64,000 nt of DNA, taken from contig OY987229.1 of NCBI GenBank assembly GCA_963920705.1, positions 19,163,728 through 19,227,727 of the forward strand, written 5' to 3'. Shown here piece by piece: positions 1 to 12,939 of this stretch. Origin of the DNA: Odiellus spinosus. Its lineage: Eukaryota; Arthropoda; Arachnida; Opiliones; Phalangiidae. The translations under genes and the position numbers were made by a program. Numbering within the stretch: the first letter of the stretch is position 1; each line of letters starts with the position of its first letter. The notes beneath the pieces were generated by a model. That model was not told the DNA's origin and made no database searches. It worked only from the letters and a program-made list of their open reading frames with translations.

Positions 1-3000
1 TATTTCTATCTAAAATAAGAACTAAAATGAGACCTTAAAAGTAGATACGTAGCGAAATAAACTGGGTGTTTAAGTTATTGTTAGTTGATGTTAGTAAAGG
101 TGAATTACGCCTGTAAGTGTTTCGTCCTTAGCGCTTCACACTTTCTGGTGAAGCTGTCATTCAGGATCTAAAATTCCAACGTATTTTCAATTGGCCCCTG
201 TAGAAGTGTTTCGACAGTCATACATTTTGATAAACATATTTATGCAAATGAAAAGACAACCAACCTAGTTTCGTTTATCGTTATTAAATTGATTTAGAAA
301 TATATTAGACTCCAGAAAGAAATTATTTGTTAATTGATTCCGAGGGTTTAATTATGATTCCAAACATTATTTCAACTCGCCAAGGTTTCGTGGTAATTCG
401 AGGTTTAAATATTATAGTTGCAAAATTAGGCTGGGAGAAATTTCTGGGTTTGAAATATGAAGACAGAATAGCTGCGGCCAATAAGAGTTTGACTTTGAAA
501 TGGCGCGTGAAACAAAGAGATGTTTTTAGAGTTAAAGTCTGGATTTCATTGGAATCGGTTATTCTTAACTTCTCGATCGTTTAATTAAATTACTGAGAGT
601 CTCAAAATGATCAAATTTATTTTAATTATAATAATTATTGTTAAAGTTTTAACTGAATATGGAATCCTGAGAAACCGTTGAAACTTGTTCGTAAACATTT
701 TGTGAAACTATTTTATGTCGTATGGGATTGAACATATTGTATTATTCTTTGTCAACTTCGGTAATTTTGCAACTCTAAACGCGAAGTTGTAAGTATGGGG
801 ATTAGTTTCGTCTATACCGCGACCCTGCATGCATGGGTGTGGTCCTTCTTATCCGAGTTAGAGAGAGAGGGTTTAGGGGGTGGTGTTGGAGTCTTCTATA
901 TGAACGCGTAAAGTGGCTCGGTTTGAACGGACATCCGGTAGCTATTAATTGCATTGACCCGAAACGTGAAAAGACTCCTAGCCCCTATAGTTCTTCCTCG
1001 AAAGAGGAGGAGGAGGAGGGCTTGTATGAAATTTTACTCTTTTGTTTTTGTCATAATTCCGAGCTAAGCTCGTGATTAAAGGGAGTGTGAAGTATAGATT
1101 TTTAAAGTAGTTTTATTTTTGTCTTATAATCGAAATTTTGATTGATATATAGATAAGACTGTGGTTTCTTCGTAATTGTTAATTAAAAATCTAAGTAACG
1201 CTTATTTACAGTAAAGATATAATAGGTTTAGCGGAGTTTGGTTGTTTTACAAAGACATTTAAAGAAATTAGTTCTAATATAAACGTACCAGGGAATCTGA
1301 AAAACTTATAGGAAGGAGTATAGAAAACATATCACAGAACCTTGACTAACATTTAATGTTAGGCTGTCATAATTTTTTTTTTTTTCGAATCATGTGAATT
1401 GTGTAGCTGGTTTTTGCGTACTATTAAAAAGACATATTCATAATTTTACATCTCTGAGTTGATAGGTTCAAAAGAAACTTGAAAAATTAAAATGACAAAT
1501 ATTAATTTATTTATTGATGACGTAGTTTGATTCTGCAACTTAATTAACGGTTAGGACTTTGTGAAACTCTCCAGACAATTATAAAATTAAAATTTTACAT
1601 TAATGTTAATGTTAAAAATTTAAAATAACTACAAGTTAATGAGTCAAGAAAAACAAATGATCCTCAAGATTGGGTATATTATTTTGTCATACCTTTAAAA
1701 TAAACCAAGTATAATTCATTTAGGGAGCATAAGAGCGAAACAATTATGCCCTTTTATAATTATATCTTTAGCAAAACCATTCTGATATTTCAACCCTAAC
1801 AATGCTTAGGGGTACTAGCAAATTATACGAGAGTTGAACTATGTACGTTCTGAAATGTCCGGTTGATTTTACAACATAGTTGTTGGTCGGAAGGGAGAGG
1901 TTGATTTCAACTTAACACCTGTGCATCGCAATGGCCCGCGCGCTCGTATCCTTCTTCGAGGTAACGGGGTTGACGATTATATATGCCTGGTGTACGTGGA
2001 GGTCAGATTATAACCATTTATTAAAAGTCTTAATTGCCAGCGGTTCTCTTTGGCTCTTTGGGAGCGCGTATCGTGTTAAATTAGGTAGCTGTTGAAGTAT
2101 ACGGCGTGTTTTATGGGCCTTCGTGACCGTGGTGCAAATAGGGTTCGAGTAAATTGTATCTATACGAAGGTTTTTGGAGTATTTTCCTTAAGATTGATGC
2201 CTGATATATTTTAAGGTTTTTCGAAACTGATTGTTTGACGTTATACGTCGAAGGAGAGGTTGAGGTAAAGTGCATTACTTAAGAAATTGCTTTGAAATTC
2301 TGTAGCCTATTCAACTCAAACTCGATTGAAGACTGTTTCCTGATGGGTAGAAGTTTAGGAAAGATATGGTTTTTGTGTTAGGTTGAGCAAATATTGGAGT
2401 GAATTCGTTTTTGTGTAAGGCTTAACAAAAACTGGAGTGTAACGCTTTTCAGTTAGGCTTAGCAAATATTGCAGTGTAACACTTTTCAGTTAGGCGTAGC
2501 AAATATTGCAGTGTAACGCTTTTCAGTTAGGTTTAGCAAATATTGCAGTGTAACGCTTTTCATTTAGGCTTAGCAAATGTTTTACCGTTTTTGATTTAGG
2601 CTTAGCAAATTTTCTATTGAAACCGTTTTTGGATTAGGCTTAGCAAATGTATTATTGAAACCGTTTTTGAGTTAGGCTTAGCAAATGTAGTATTGAAACC
2701 GTTTTTGAGTTAGGCTTAGCAAATATCTGGGGCGAAACGCTTTTGAATTATACCTAGTATAAATTTTTTTTTTTATGTTTTGGATTAGTCTTAGCAATTG
2801 TATTTAGGTGAAAAGTTTTAAAATTAAGTTTGACACAAGACTTCAAACCTTATAACATCACTCAAACTCATCTATGTTAAATAGGCTTAGCACGATATCC
2901 GCACGATCAGTTTAAATCGAAAATAGTTACAATAAGCGCGCGAGGAGTCGGAACTTAACAATAGAAATACTTTCACCCGCCTGCTTGCACCATCCTGTAA

Positions 3001-3486
3001 TTATTATTAAAAGGTTTTTCCTGTGGGGTAAGCGACGGAGTGAGGGGTTCGGATAATCGAATCAGTGAGGTGAAAAGAATAGCTTGAAAGGTATTAAAAT
3101 AAAAAAAATAAAGGTTATAGTAGTATTCCTTATACTTTTGGCTCTAGCTGGTAATACATCACGAGCGGGTGTCAAAGGTGTCTACTCTCTTGACCTTAAA
3201 CGCGACAGGGATCCCATCTGGGTCCCGCTACGATGAATTATGCATGAAACCCCTTTTCAACTCTGTTATACCCTTCTCTCTCGCCTCCCTTCTATCCCCT
3301 TTGTCGGGTTAGTCCAAGCGTGAATGCTTCGGGTATAAGATTCGTGTAGAAAAAGTGTAAAGAACTTTACAGGACACACACAATGTGAAAGATCTCTCTA
3401 TTCAATATTCCAGTCCATAATTGAAAATATTTAAATTTTTAGTTTATTTTTCCTTTTCCTTTTTTTTCTTTTTTCACGAAACGCAG
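1..3486. other. 5' flank or intron of the CPED1-like gene; no supported exon
   Basis: No coding exon can be supported here. The next exon begins at 3487 in the middle of a codon, so at least one upstream coding exon must exist; it lies either unrecognised in this stretch or before the window. Visible content is one copy of a GTTGAAACACTT-type repeat in reverse orientation (about 120-235), an AG-rich run near 1006-1020, a GC-richer patch near 1925-2000, and the tandem array listed separately. The open frame at 833-1075 is short, repeat-rich and has no supporting splice context. Confidence 0.5.
2370..2755. repeat. tandem array, ~39 bp unit, core TTAGGCTTAGC
   Basis: About nine head-to-tail units of roughly 36-42 bp. 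Each has the core GTTAGGCTTAGCAAAT followed by either a TTGCAGTGTAACGCTTTTC arm (first half of the array) or an ATTGAAACCGTTTTTGA arm (second half), so the array holds two subtypes of unit in blocks. Degenerate units continue to about 2895. The TTAGGCTTAGC core is shared with the 35-bp array at 12940-13200, although the rest of the unit is unrelated. Confidence 0.85.
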
Positions 3487-6400
3487 ATTTACCAACTATA
3501 CCTTAGGAATCGGTGACAACCGTATTGTATTTCACGTGGTTGACGTTTCGCACAAAACTCCTTGGATTGTCAATACGTATACCCTGATAATAAGGAGACT
3601 TGACGTAACCTATGGAGAGTTGCCCTTTGAACCCGGAGAACCTCATCAAGTATGCAGTTTGACACAGGTACGAAGTTTTGAGTTGAATCTTTATAGTGAA
3701 GCAATTAACCTTTAAATAATTATAACATAGTTATAATTCTCGCTTAAAAATATTATCTTTAGAATTAATTCCACTTAACTTTAATTTGTTTTCGTTTTAT
3801 TTGTATTTATTAATGACAGGAATGCGAAATGTTGATGTCACCGCACGAAACTTGCGGCGTCCAATTAGACGCTAGCCGAGCCACTGATTGGTCAACGTTC
3901 GTAACACGGGCCTCCATGAAACGTATTTGTAACGCTGGTGACGCGCCTGGTCGTTGGATCTTACCATGTCGCGCGTGTGTCGATAGGAAAACCTGCTACT
4001 GGAGGGAAGCTTTATGGCAACCGTATCATTGCCGACATCCAGTTCTCAGTAAAACGGCTTTGGCCAATTGCTTAGCGCACAAAAAGGTACATTATAATTT
4101 CTGCTCAATTTCGTATTAATATATAAGTTCTGAATCTGTTTTAGCTGTAGCCACTTTCATGTACTAACCATTTGTAGCTTGCTAATTCTTTTGGAGTTAT
4201 AACATTTTCCAATTCTTTTACAACCATTTTATATCCCTTCGTCTAGTGATTTAGGCCCGAATTAGGCTTAATTATATTTTCTAAATTATATAGACGATTA
4301 ATTAAATCCAGTTTATTTTAGACCTAAAATCCTACAGGAAATTGGACATTCATTAGGCCTGAACAATATGCTAATTAATACCACATCACTTGTGATGATG
4401 CCCTAAGAAACTAAAAAAATATATATATAAAAGTATATTTTATGTAGCTAATTATTTATTATAATTAACCTTTAAATGTCTAGTTATTATTCATTGGGGA
4501 TTCTACTAACCGCGGAATGATGGAATACATCATGGAAAGAGTAAACGGGACTTTAACGGAATGGGACAAGACCCACGATATTCGGGTTTACGATAACCTA
4601 AATGACCACCGGACAGCCGTTAGTTTCGCCTATTACCCTCAATTTTGGCTACCAACTAAAGAACGACCCGTTTTTGAGAAGGCTGTGTACCAATTAATAC
4701 AAAAGTAAGTTAATTTAAACCCACGTATATTTATTTTACGTAATTAAATACATTGTTAATTGTTTTAATTGGTAAATGACCAAAAATATGTCAATTTATC
4801 CGATCTTAGGTCCCGTCCAGTTGCTAATAACACTAATACGGTACTAGTGGTTGGCGGAGTTCATTGGCTAGCCACTCAACATCTACTGATGCTCTTGAAA
4901 GCTTTGAAAGTGTAAGTTGTTTGAAATTGTATTTAGGCCTAACGGTAAGCCTTGGTCACCCTGCAAATCTTGCCCCTGTTTTTCGTCTTTCAATAATTAC
5001 GCATTAAGACTAGAATTAGAGCGGATATCGCTAAGCCTAAACCGACAAAATTTTACAAAATCGTAAGCCTAATTATGTGTATATTGTATTTTCAGTGAAC
5101 GCTTACAAGGCATCAGATTGTTCGTCAAATCATTAGGGTCAGGTTTTCATCAAATGGTTGAAGGTCTTCGATCATTATCACTGGTAAGTCCAATAAGAAA
5201 CTAATTGAAGTTTTAATTCTATTATTCCGTGGTAAATTTTAAAAACATTTTGATTTTCATTTTTCTTAATTTCAAACACAGGAAGAGCAACGCAAGCTGT
5301 TATTTCATAACCGTGATTTGGCCTACTTTGCTAAACATTACAATTTCGAGGTCATAGACACATTCAACATGACCGTGGCCAGATACAAAGACTTTCTTCA
5401 AGGAAAATGCGCCTGCCATTTCCATAAGGTAAAGTGTACCATTTGAATATTACTTTTTTTTTGCTAAGCCTTGGCTTTTTAAAGTCTGTTGCACGTTTTT
5501 AGTCTGAACTAAAACGTATATAATAGGCATGCGCATTTTTTAGCGAGGTGTAAATAAGTTACTTGTGGTTGTTGGTTAATTGTTTATGGCTGTTTGTTAT
5601 AATTTTAATTGCACCACATTAATCTAAGCCTTTGTATAATTACACGTGGATTAGTTATGAACTTATTGGTTAATGTTTCCCGCTTTTTTTTTTAAAGGTT
5701 TAAAGCATTTTTTTTTTGGCATACTTATACACTAATTTTTGACACACTACCTAATATCATCATAAGTACAATAATTAAACCTAGTATGGGGAAAAAGCTA
5801 TTCTCGGAGTAATATTACCTAATCTAAATGGTTTTTTATTGGCTAGCCATATCACGTGTTCTTAGAGAAGGTGTTTTCTACGGGCAGAGGGTGTCTAGTC
5901 CTAAACTTTATGGCCTTTTATTTATTTTTGAAACAATCCCTTGAAAAATAAACCGTTTTCACTTAACCGAGATACCCTGCACCAAAAACCCTGGCATGAG
6001 TGAGTTTCTGAAATACGTACAGTACAACTTACCTACATTTTCGCATGAAATAACTTTGCGTCTGCTTTGTCCTAGTAGATAAAAAGTTTGCTTTGGTTTA
6101 TAATACATTTTAAAATAACACAAAAATTCTCATTCCCGGAAAATGTTATATTTCATAGCTTGGAAAGTTTTCAAGTTTAATTTGAATGTATATATAGGTC
6201 TACCTATATTTTAAAGTGGTTTTTCATACGATGTTTACACTTTGTTGATGGGTTTCCTAGTGTAACCAGAGTAAACTGGTGATTCACGAGTCTTTGCGTA
6301 AACTGTCTTGTGTGCGAGCAATGTTTGCTTCTAAAGAAAAATAGGGGAACGAAGGGAACGGAAACTAGGCTTAAACAGAAATAGTTTCGTATTATTTTTG

Positions 6401-9400
6401 GGTTCGTACAGCTCAGTTTGAAAACTATAACGATAACGTAAGGCGGATTTATACGCCGTGTTAAATCTCGCTGGGAATAAAGTAGTTTCTGCAAAAGTTC
6501 TAAGAGTACATGTGTATCATCTAGGTACCACCATCATGGGGTGATTGTTATAGTACAAACTCTTTTATCCCTTCGTCGTGCAGTTTGTGGTCTCTCTCTG
6601 TTCCTCAAGATCGGATATATAACTCCCTTTCTATCATCCCGTTTTTATTTTCAATAAATATTATCTTTTGACCCCTATAAAGGTCGGTTTAACAGTTAGG
6701 CTTAGCATTTTACAACTAGGGTTTGACATATTGAAAGTGAAATTAATTGTATTTTTACGTTATATTCAATTACACGAAACTTTCCCCTATATTTAACTAG
6801 AAATAATTTTAAAACTTACTCCTAAAATAGGGTTAGCAGGATTATCTCTTGATTCACGAACCATTTGAAAGACTCAACATAATTTCGCTACTTTGATAAT
6901 TAACTTCGTATTACAGCGAAACCTTTCACGAATAATGATAATGTTTTTACGCATATTTTAACAGTCGATTAAGAATAACTTGTTTTCAGAGTCTAGGCAT
7001 AGTTTTCCTTTAATTGGGTTTGTGATTGGCGTTGAGACTCCCGCAAAAATTAGGACCATAAGTAGCATAATAGAAATAAGTATTACAATTAAATAAAAAC
7101 CTATAGTCGTGGCGTATGTTTAGATATTCATAATTTTAACAGTCAACCAGTTTAAATCGATTGTGGTAGAGAACCCTAGCGCCAAATTTCGAATTTATTC
7201 GTGGACCGAGGCTTAAGACTTAACACTCACCTACTTACATTAATTCATGTACCGTTATTAATGTAACATTGCATTCAGGAAATTCTATGATTGGTCAAAA
7301 AGAACTAATTTTAGACCAAAGATTTTTCCTATTCAATTCTCGCTCAATGTATCTATCTAACACAGTGAAACAACTTTAAGAAATTTAGCATTGAAACAAG
7401 TGTCATACTTATATCTATAATATTACTTATGATAGAAGAATATTTTCATTAAATTATACTGCATATAAGGCAGTATAAAGGAGGTAATTCTTTGTCTCCC
7501 ACGTTATGGCGTGTAAATTATACCTCTCGATGAAGAATGACCTCTTTTTGGACGCTAAATACTCGTAAACGCTCGTCTCTAATGAAGAAAAAAGAAAGAA
7601 AAAAATGAACACCTTTTCAAAGAAGAGAGGGCAATTTGGTTCCGTTTTTGAAAGGAAGACTTTACAGGGAGGGATATGGTAGAGGACTTCCGGTTTTTTT
7701 AAGTGTTTATAAGTTGGCGGAACCATATTCGTATAGGTTAAATTTATTTAAAGTTGGCCCATATTGTTCTAGATTACTTATAACGGCGCGTTTTCAATCG
7801 AGATTTTTTGGCCAAAAAGTAAAGTTTCAAGATAACTAAGGTAAATTTCCATATTTATGACGAAAAAGTTACTTTTTTAGACAAAGAAATCTTGATTGAA
7901 AGCGGGCCTTATAGTCTCTGTTCGATATTGACAGCTTGTGAACGCTGATTGGCTCGCAAAACACGTAACGTTTCAAAACAGGCTAATGTGTATCAACCCT
8001 TAGCCTATAGACATTCAACACTATATCCAGGCTCTTTTGAATATGGTATTGTCAAACGAAAAAGCGGTTAATGTAAATAAAAACCACTTTGCCATCGTAA
8101 ATTCTTTAAATTCAAGCCCAATATAATATTTCGACCTATTTTTCTTAAATTCCAATCAAACAATTATCTCAATTGTTTGATTGGAATTTAAGAAAAATTG
8201 ATTAAAAATGCCCAACTAGCAACCCTGAAGGTCGGTAACTCCTCCATCATATTCCTCCAAGCTATTAAGAAACGAAATTATACCTTTAACCTTACATTTT
8301 CAGTACCGTACAAAGATAGGTTACCAATTATCTCCCTGATCGGTTAATTTATAGAGAGATATACGGATCACATCTTTTCCCATTCTGAAAATTCATGTTG
8401 AAATATAGACATGCATAGGTCTGAGGTTGATGTTTGCTTAGTTGGGCGGTTATAGGTTATTTTCTGTCGTTCATTGTGTGGTATATTTTTTTTCCCGAAG
8501 AGCCTCTTTAATATATGATATCCTTTCCTCCTCAGTTAATGAGGCGTAATTTTGACTATCAAGCCTCCATGGGGTGGGGAAGAAACTGTGGACTAAGTTT
8601 ATACTTTATAGGTGTTGGGGTCTTTGTGTGGATGGAAAGAGAATCTTTATTGTGTGTTTTAAGGCTTTATCCAGATCGTTATTGCTCGCTCGAATAGGGT
8701 GTGTTTTAGACCAATGACTAGTACAAACTCATAAAATATCAGGTCAAGCTTCCAAATATGTTAAGTCATTCAAAAACGGGTCTTTTTCAACGATTTTCTC
8801 ACTCGATTTATAGATGGTGATAGCACTCTTCTTTTTTAACTACTTTTAGCATTATACAGGTTTTAAAATGACCCTAATTATGGGATTTTATTCGTAATTG
8901 CATTTCTGTAATTGTAAAAGCGAAATTTCACTTTCAATTTTTCAAAATTCAGATTTCTGACACATACACTCGTTTTTCATGACCATTTGACTTTGCATTG
9001 ATATGGCTAAGTAACTTAGATATGAAAAATTACCTTAACATGCCCTTAACGACACCAAACACGAATAGTTTTTGAAAAGTAGACATGTAGACGGTTTTAA
9101 ACGTTGAACTTTGACCTAGTTTACCAATTTGTTCACTTTTAAACCAAAAACTTAAATTATAATTTATATTTTTGGTAATTTTATCGTAGAAACCCGTTAA
9201 TTACCTATACCCAGGTAATTTACCGCCTTAATTACCGATTTAGAACTCTAAAGTTTCACTCCATTTTATAATTACCTCCTAATATTGCCAAAAGAAGTTA
9301 TTTTACGATGAAACTAAGGTGTTTGTTATATACGAATTACGCTGCCATTCAGGTGGTGGAGACGCAAGTGGTGGATACTTCCAGCCAATGGCGTGGCCGT

Positions 9401-9502
9401 TCACACCGAAAACAACCACGATTTCACGTGGAAGGAACCGTTAACGCTATATATACTGACATATTACTGGGTCGTATCTGTAACGATTACGTCACCAGAT
9501 GA
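3487..9502 (+). CDS. CPED1: CPED1-like protein (cadherin-like and PC-esterase domains), 3' seven exons
   Basis: Exons read at 3487-3667, 3820-4086, 4484-4704, 4810-4911, 5096-5183, 5282-5428 and 9353-9502 (stop TGA); every junction is GT-AG and all phases agree. The first exon continues an upstream codon, so this is only the C-terminal part. It ends a beta-rich cadherin-like segment (FTNYTLGIGDNRIVF). A Cys-rich linker follows (PCRACVDRKTC, WQPYHCRHPVL). Then comes the PC-esterase domain with the catalytic-type GDSTNRG motif (Ser codon 4502-4504), a VVGGVHWL block, DTFNMTVARY and GKCACHFHK. The C-terminus reads FHVEGTVNAIYTDILLGRIC. These blocks and their order match what I recall of vertebrate CPED1. 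Several Asn-X-Ser/Thr sites and the many cysteines fit a secretory-pathway protein; in the wider PC-esterase family the fold acts on acyl groups, but the substrate of CPED1 is not known to me. The last intron is 3.9 kb, the others about 100-400 bp. A possible ATTAAA poly(A) signal is at 9822. Confidence 0.85.
8139..8197. repeat. perfect hairpin, 27-bp arms, 5-nt loop
   Basis: Left arm 8139-8165 and right arm 8171-8197 are exact reverse complements (left arm begins TTTTTCTTAAATTCCAATC), separated by ATCTC. It lies inside the last CPED1 intron on its sense strand, so it would be transcribed. It could be a small foldback transposon remnant or a structured RNA; the sequence alone does not decide. 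Confidence 0.9.
8985..9240 (+). repeat. dispersed repeat, copy 1 (AAAGTAGACATGTAGACG family)
   Basis: Shares the ordered blocks ACGAATA, AAAAGTAGAC.TGTAGACG, TTTAAACGTT and AACTTTGACCT with 48030-48150 (same strand) and 57455-57560 (opposite strand). No open frame is conserved, so it looks like a non-coding interspersed element of unknown class. Confidence 0.6.
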
Positions 9503-12500
9503 TCTTAACCAATCACGTTAAATTTATAAACAATTCGATTGCGAGTGAAAACCCAAAATCACTCTTTTTTTCGCGATATGTGCGTGTAAAACTGTGAAGT
9601 ACTTTTGTGTTGAACTTAAAACTGACCTATCGGGGACAAGGGGGCGTACCAAACGGGGGTCCAATTAGATATTTTTTAAACAAATACCCAAAAAAAAAGA
9701 AATAAGCAAAAAAGAAAAAAAAAAACTTTTAACTAATGAAAGTTAAGTTTCGTTAAATTTCTCGACAATCCATTTTATATATGTAAATATATAAATTAAC
9801 ACCCCTAAATAATTATATAATATTAAAACGGAACAAGTTAAAAATTAGTTGGTTAATTAGTTTTAATTAAATGTATTGTACATAAACTTAGACTCGAATA
9901 GTAGTATATGTGTAATCGTGTCGAATGAAAAACAAAGTAACAATTGCAATATGTAAAATTGCCTCCTCGTATCTAAACTAATTAACGTGTATATTACAAA
10001 GGCTTAGAAAAAAATCTAGATAGAAACGTAATTAAGAGTATTCAAATGAGATTTTCTAATTAGCTCAAGAAAATATGAGAAATATTTTGGTCGAAAGTTG
10101 GAAAAAAAAAAATCAAACCATTTTAAAGTAAAATATATTTTTGAAATATTTATTTTTAATTTTTTTTAAATCTTTCAAATTTTATTATTTTTTGTGTTTA
10201 TAAAACTTCATTAAATTTTTCGTTAATGGTTTATTTTATCCAACTTAAAATTAAAGGGAGGGTGACATGTAAAATTTAATCTTAATTTTTCCACGTTTTA
10301 ATTTTTATAATTGTTAAAGGGAGAATGAAAGGTCGAAACAACCAATTTTTAATCGATTAAGAATGCTAAAATAATGAGAAAAAGAATAATATAACTCACC
10401 AAAAATATTTTGTTATTATATAATCAATTTCCAAAGTTCCGATGCTAAGCCTAGGCTGCTTAGCTCGGTGAACTAGGCGAGCACGACCTGTATTTTTTAA
10501 TATTCGCGGCTGTTCTTGTCGCCAATCACGAGAGAGTACGCGTAATTGAAAAATACGCGTACTCGCTCGTGATTGGCGACTAGATCAGACGGGAATATTA
10601 AAAAAAAAAAAAAAATACGGCTCGTGCTCGCCTAATTCGCCGAGCTAGGCAGCCAAGGCTTAGCATCTGCAAGTCTCGGAACTTTGGAAATTGATTATAA
10701 ATAACGAAATATTTTTTGTGAGTTATATTATTCTTTTTCTCATTAATGTTAGGCATTTTGGCCTTTCATTCTCCCTTTAATATCGACTAAATCCCTTTGA
10801 AAATGTAACGAATTTTTCGTTTCACTTTCTCTTTAATAGGCCTTAATTGTATATAGCAATACAATAAGATCCCATCCCTAAAATCATTAGCTTATAGATA
10901 ATCTAAAATTAAATTAAAATGGTATTACATATAAAGATCAATTTTTTTACAAAATGAAATCTCCAAAAAAAAAAAAAAGTGATAAATCTTTATACCATTT
11001 TTGGATTGAGTATGATGACGTTATTAACAATACGTCACATAACTCAGCCAATCAAGGGTTGCCACGACAATACAACAAAAATTAAAAAACAAAATGCTCC
11101 AATTTTTTTGTAGCTTACTCACGCGATATAGGGAGCGCCATTTTTTAAACAAATGTTCTATAGTAGTTCTGTATATTAAACAATTAATTTTAATATCGAA
11201 AGGTATATAGTAGAAAAAGTACTAAATTATAGGATGAAATTGGTGGTACCATGCGAGGATAAGCGGGGATAATACTAAAATTTATTAGATTTTAGTAGTA
11301 AATTCCTACTATGGTATTGTTTCAAATATTCAAATTTTCCGGTATTAGATATAGATAAAAACCCTCCCATAAAAAGTTAGTACGTGCCGTAGTTACATTC
11401 TAAAAATGTAAATTGTAAATAAAGTTAAAATATATTTTTAGAAAAAAAAAAAAGAAATGTGAAAAGAAATGAATAAATCCCTAATTACGTTAATTTTTAA
11501 TGAAAAAAAAAAAAAATGCTAAAATTTCACACGTTAAAAATGGGCAATATAAATGGTTTAAATAAATTGCTAACATAATCTAGGATATAAATTTCAATAG
11601 GGAGAAAGAAGCAATGAAAAAACTTACAAATATAAGCCTTGTCTTGGGGGCAAACGTTGCAGGTTAAAGTAGTAACTAATAAAACCATTTTTACCTGGCT
11701 ACCATGATTTTAAAATCAAAAATAATTTCAATTTATTTATGGTCAATTTGAAATGGCGCCGGAATATCATGCTTATTTCGTGCTCTTTGATTGGCTGAAC
11801 TGAGATTGGCGAGCTTTACTCGAAAGATAGGTATAATTGTGGCGGGAACTAGACTTGTTTTTGTTAAGCCTCGTTCCCGCCAAAATAAGTTCACACGCTG
11901 ACAAGACGGTTCGACCTAAACCAAGGCTTAGCGTTGTTTTAAAAAATGGCCAGAATATAAAAATTATAAATAATTAATTCTAACTAATTAGTAAATCGTG
12001 TTTCTAACTCGTTGGCTAATTATTTTTGACAGAAAGTATAATTTTAATCGCGTTATTCTAAGATTTGTCAGCAAATTTGTCTCCCCGCCTCGTTATTTTC
12101 AAAGCGGATTGAACCGCAGCTACTTGACCAAACGCATTTAGCTCTATAGGTATGAACCAGGCTTTAGTTTACTAATTAAAACCTCATCGTTTGCCGGTAG
12201 AAAACGCCTATAATCGTTATTTTTGGTTGTTTCTTTCTAATCCCTATTAAAATTAATATTACCTAGATATAATTGTACATACATTAGAATAACGTAAAAA
12301 GTCAGTAGATTGAAATTCATAATAATATATGATGTTATTATATACAACCACAAGTAATACTACTCCCAACAAGAAAAAAAAATGAAAAATGTGTATTACA
12401 GCGCGCCGATATAGACCTTAAAAAACCAATAATTAAAAAAAGACCATTTTTTATACCACTTACATATGTATTTTTTTTTAATTATGTTTAGATTAGAGGA

Positions 12501-12939
12501 TCTTGATTTTAAATCACTATAACATCCGAAAAGAGAAAATTTCCAGGATTACGTGGTAAGTCATTCTTTGTTTATCTTCCCACTAGAAAACCAACTCAAA
12601 ATAGCTCTTTGAAATGAAACCTTTCGTATTTATGAGCCCTCGCGTACGATTTGTTTGCATATTTTTGATTTAAAGGGGAGGTTAAATGAATAACGGTTAA
12701 TGTTGCGCTAAGTTTAATAATTATATTTAATTATAATATATTGGATTTATATATAAATTCCATTATTATTTTTAGTCAACTCACAAACGTTTGATTCTAT
12801 GAATTTTACATTGAAATGTTTTGATTTGAACATAGCCATTTATCTCGTTTTACGAACAATATTAGGTTTAGCCATTTTAAATTTAATAATTTACATTTAA
12901 AATTTTAAATTTAACCCTTTGATTTTGGCTTCATCATTT
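9503..12939. other. 3' flank of the CPED1-like gene; A/T-rich, no gene seen
   Basis: After the CPED1 stop the sequence is strongly A/T-rich with many A runs. The only strong structure is the 467-bp foldback at 10314-10780. A lone TTAAAGGGAGGGTGAC end sits at about 10250, and the AGGCTTAGC word occurs near 11930. No splice-bounded open frame could be supported. Confidence 0.6.
10314..10780. mobile_element. 467-bp foldback (MITE-like) bounded by TTAA
   Basis: The two halves are near-complete reverse complements. Left end TTAAAGGGAGAATGAAAGG pairs with the right end CCTTTCATTCTCCCTTTAA. Shared internal blocks are GAGAAAAAGAATAATATAAC, ATCAATTTCCAAAGTTCC, GATGCTAAGCC, AGGCGAGCACGA and TCGCCAATCACGAG, closing on TACGCGTA either side of a ~9-nt loop near 10545. 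There is no coding capacity. The TTAA at both ends is compatible with a TTAA target duplication, as for piggyBac-type transposases, but the inner terminus AGGGAG is not the canonical CCC start, so the superfamily is an inference. Confidence 0.85.

Larger units (their letters stand above)
5429..9352 (+). other. last intron of the CPED1-like gene
   Basis: Begins GTAAAG and ends CATTCAG; the flanking exons join in phase 0. It contains no coding sequence I can support. It holds a perfect 27-bp-arm hairpin (8139-8197), copies of dispersed repeats (about 7310-7455 and 8985-9240) and one TTAGGCTTAGC near 6694. The open frames at 6204-6494, 7454-7839 and 8515-8697 are short and lack coding character. 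Confidence 0.75.

Noticed and set aside
1931..1960. ATGGCCCGCGCG... followed by GTAACG as a first coding exon of the CPED1-like gene
   Set aside because: The donor is weak, the encoded peptide is only ten residues and the phase does not fit the exon at 3487.
12547..12555. 9-nt micro-exon between TTTCCAG and GTAAGTC
   Set aside because: Both signals are good but there is no gene to place it in; chance is likely in 64 kb.
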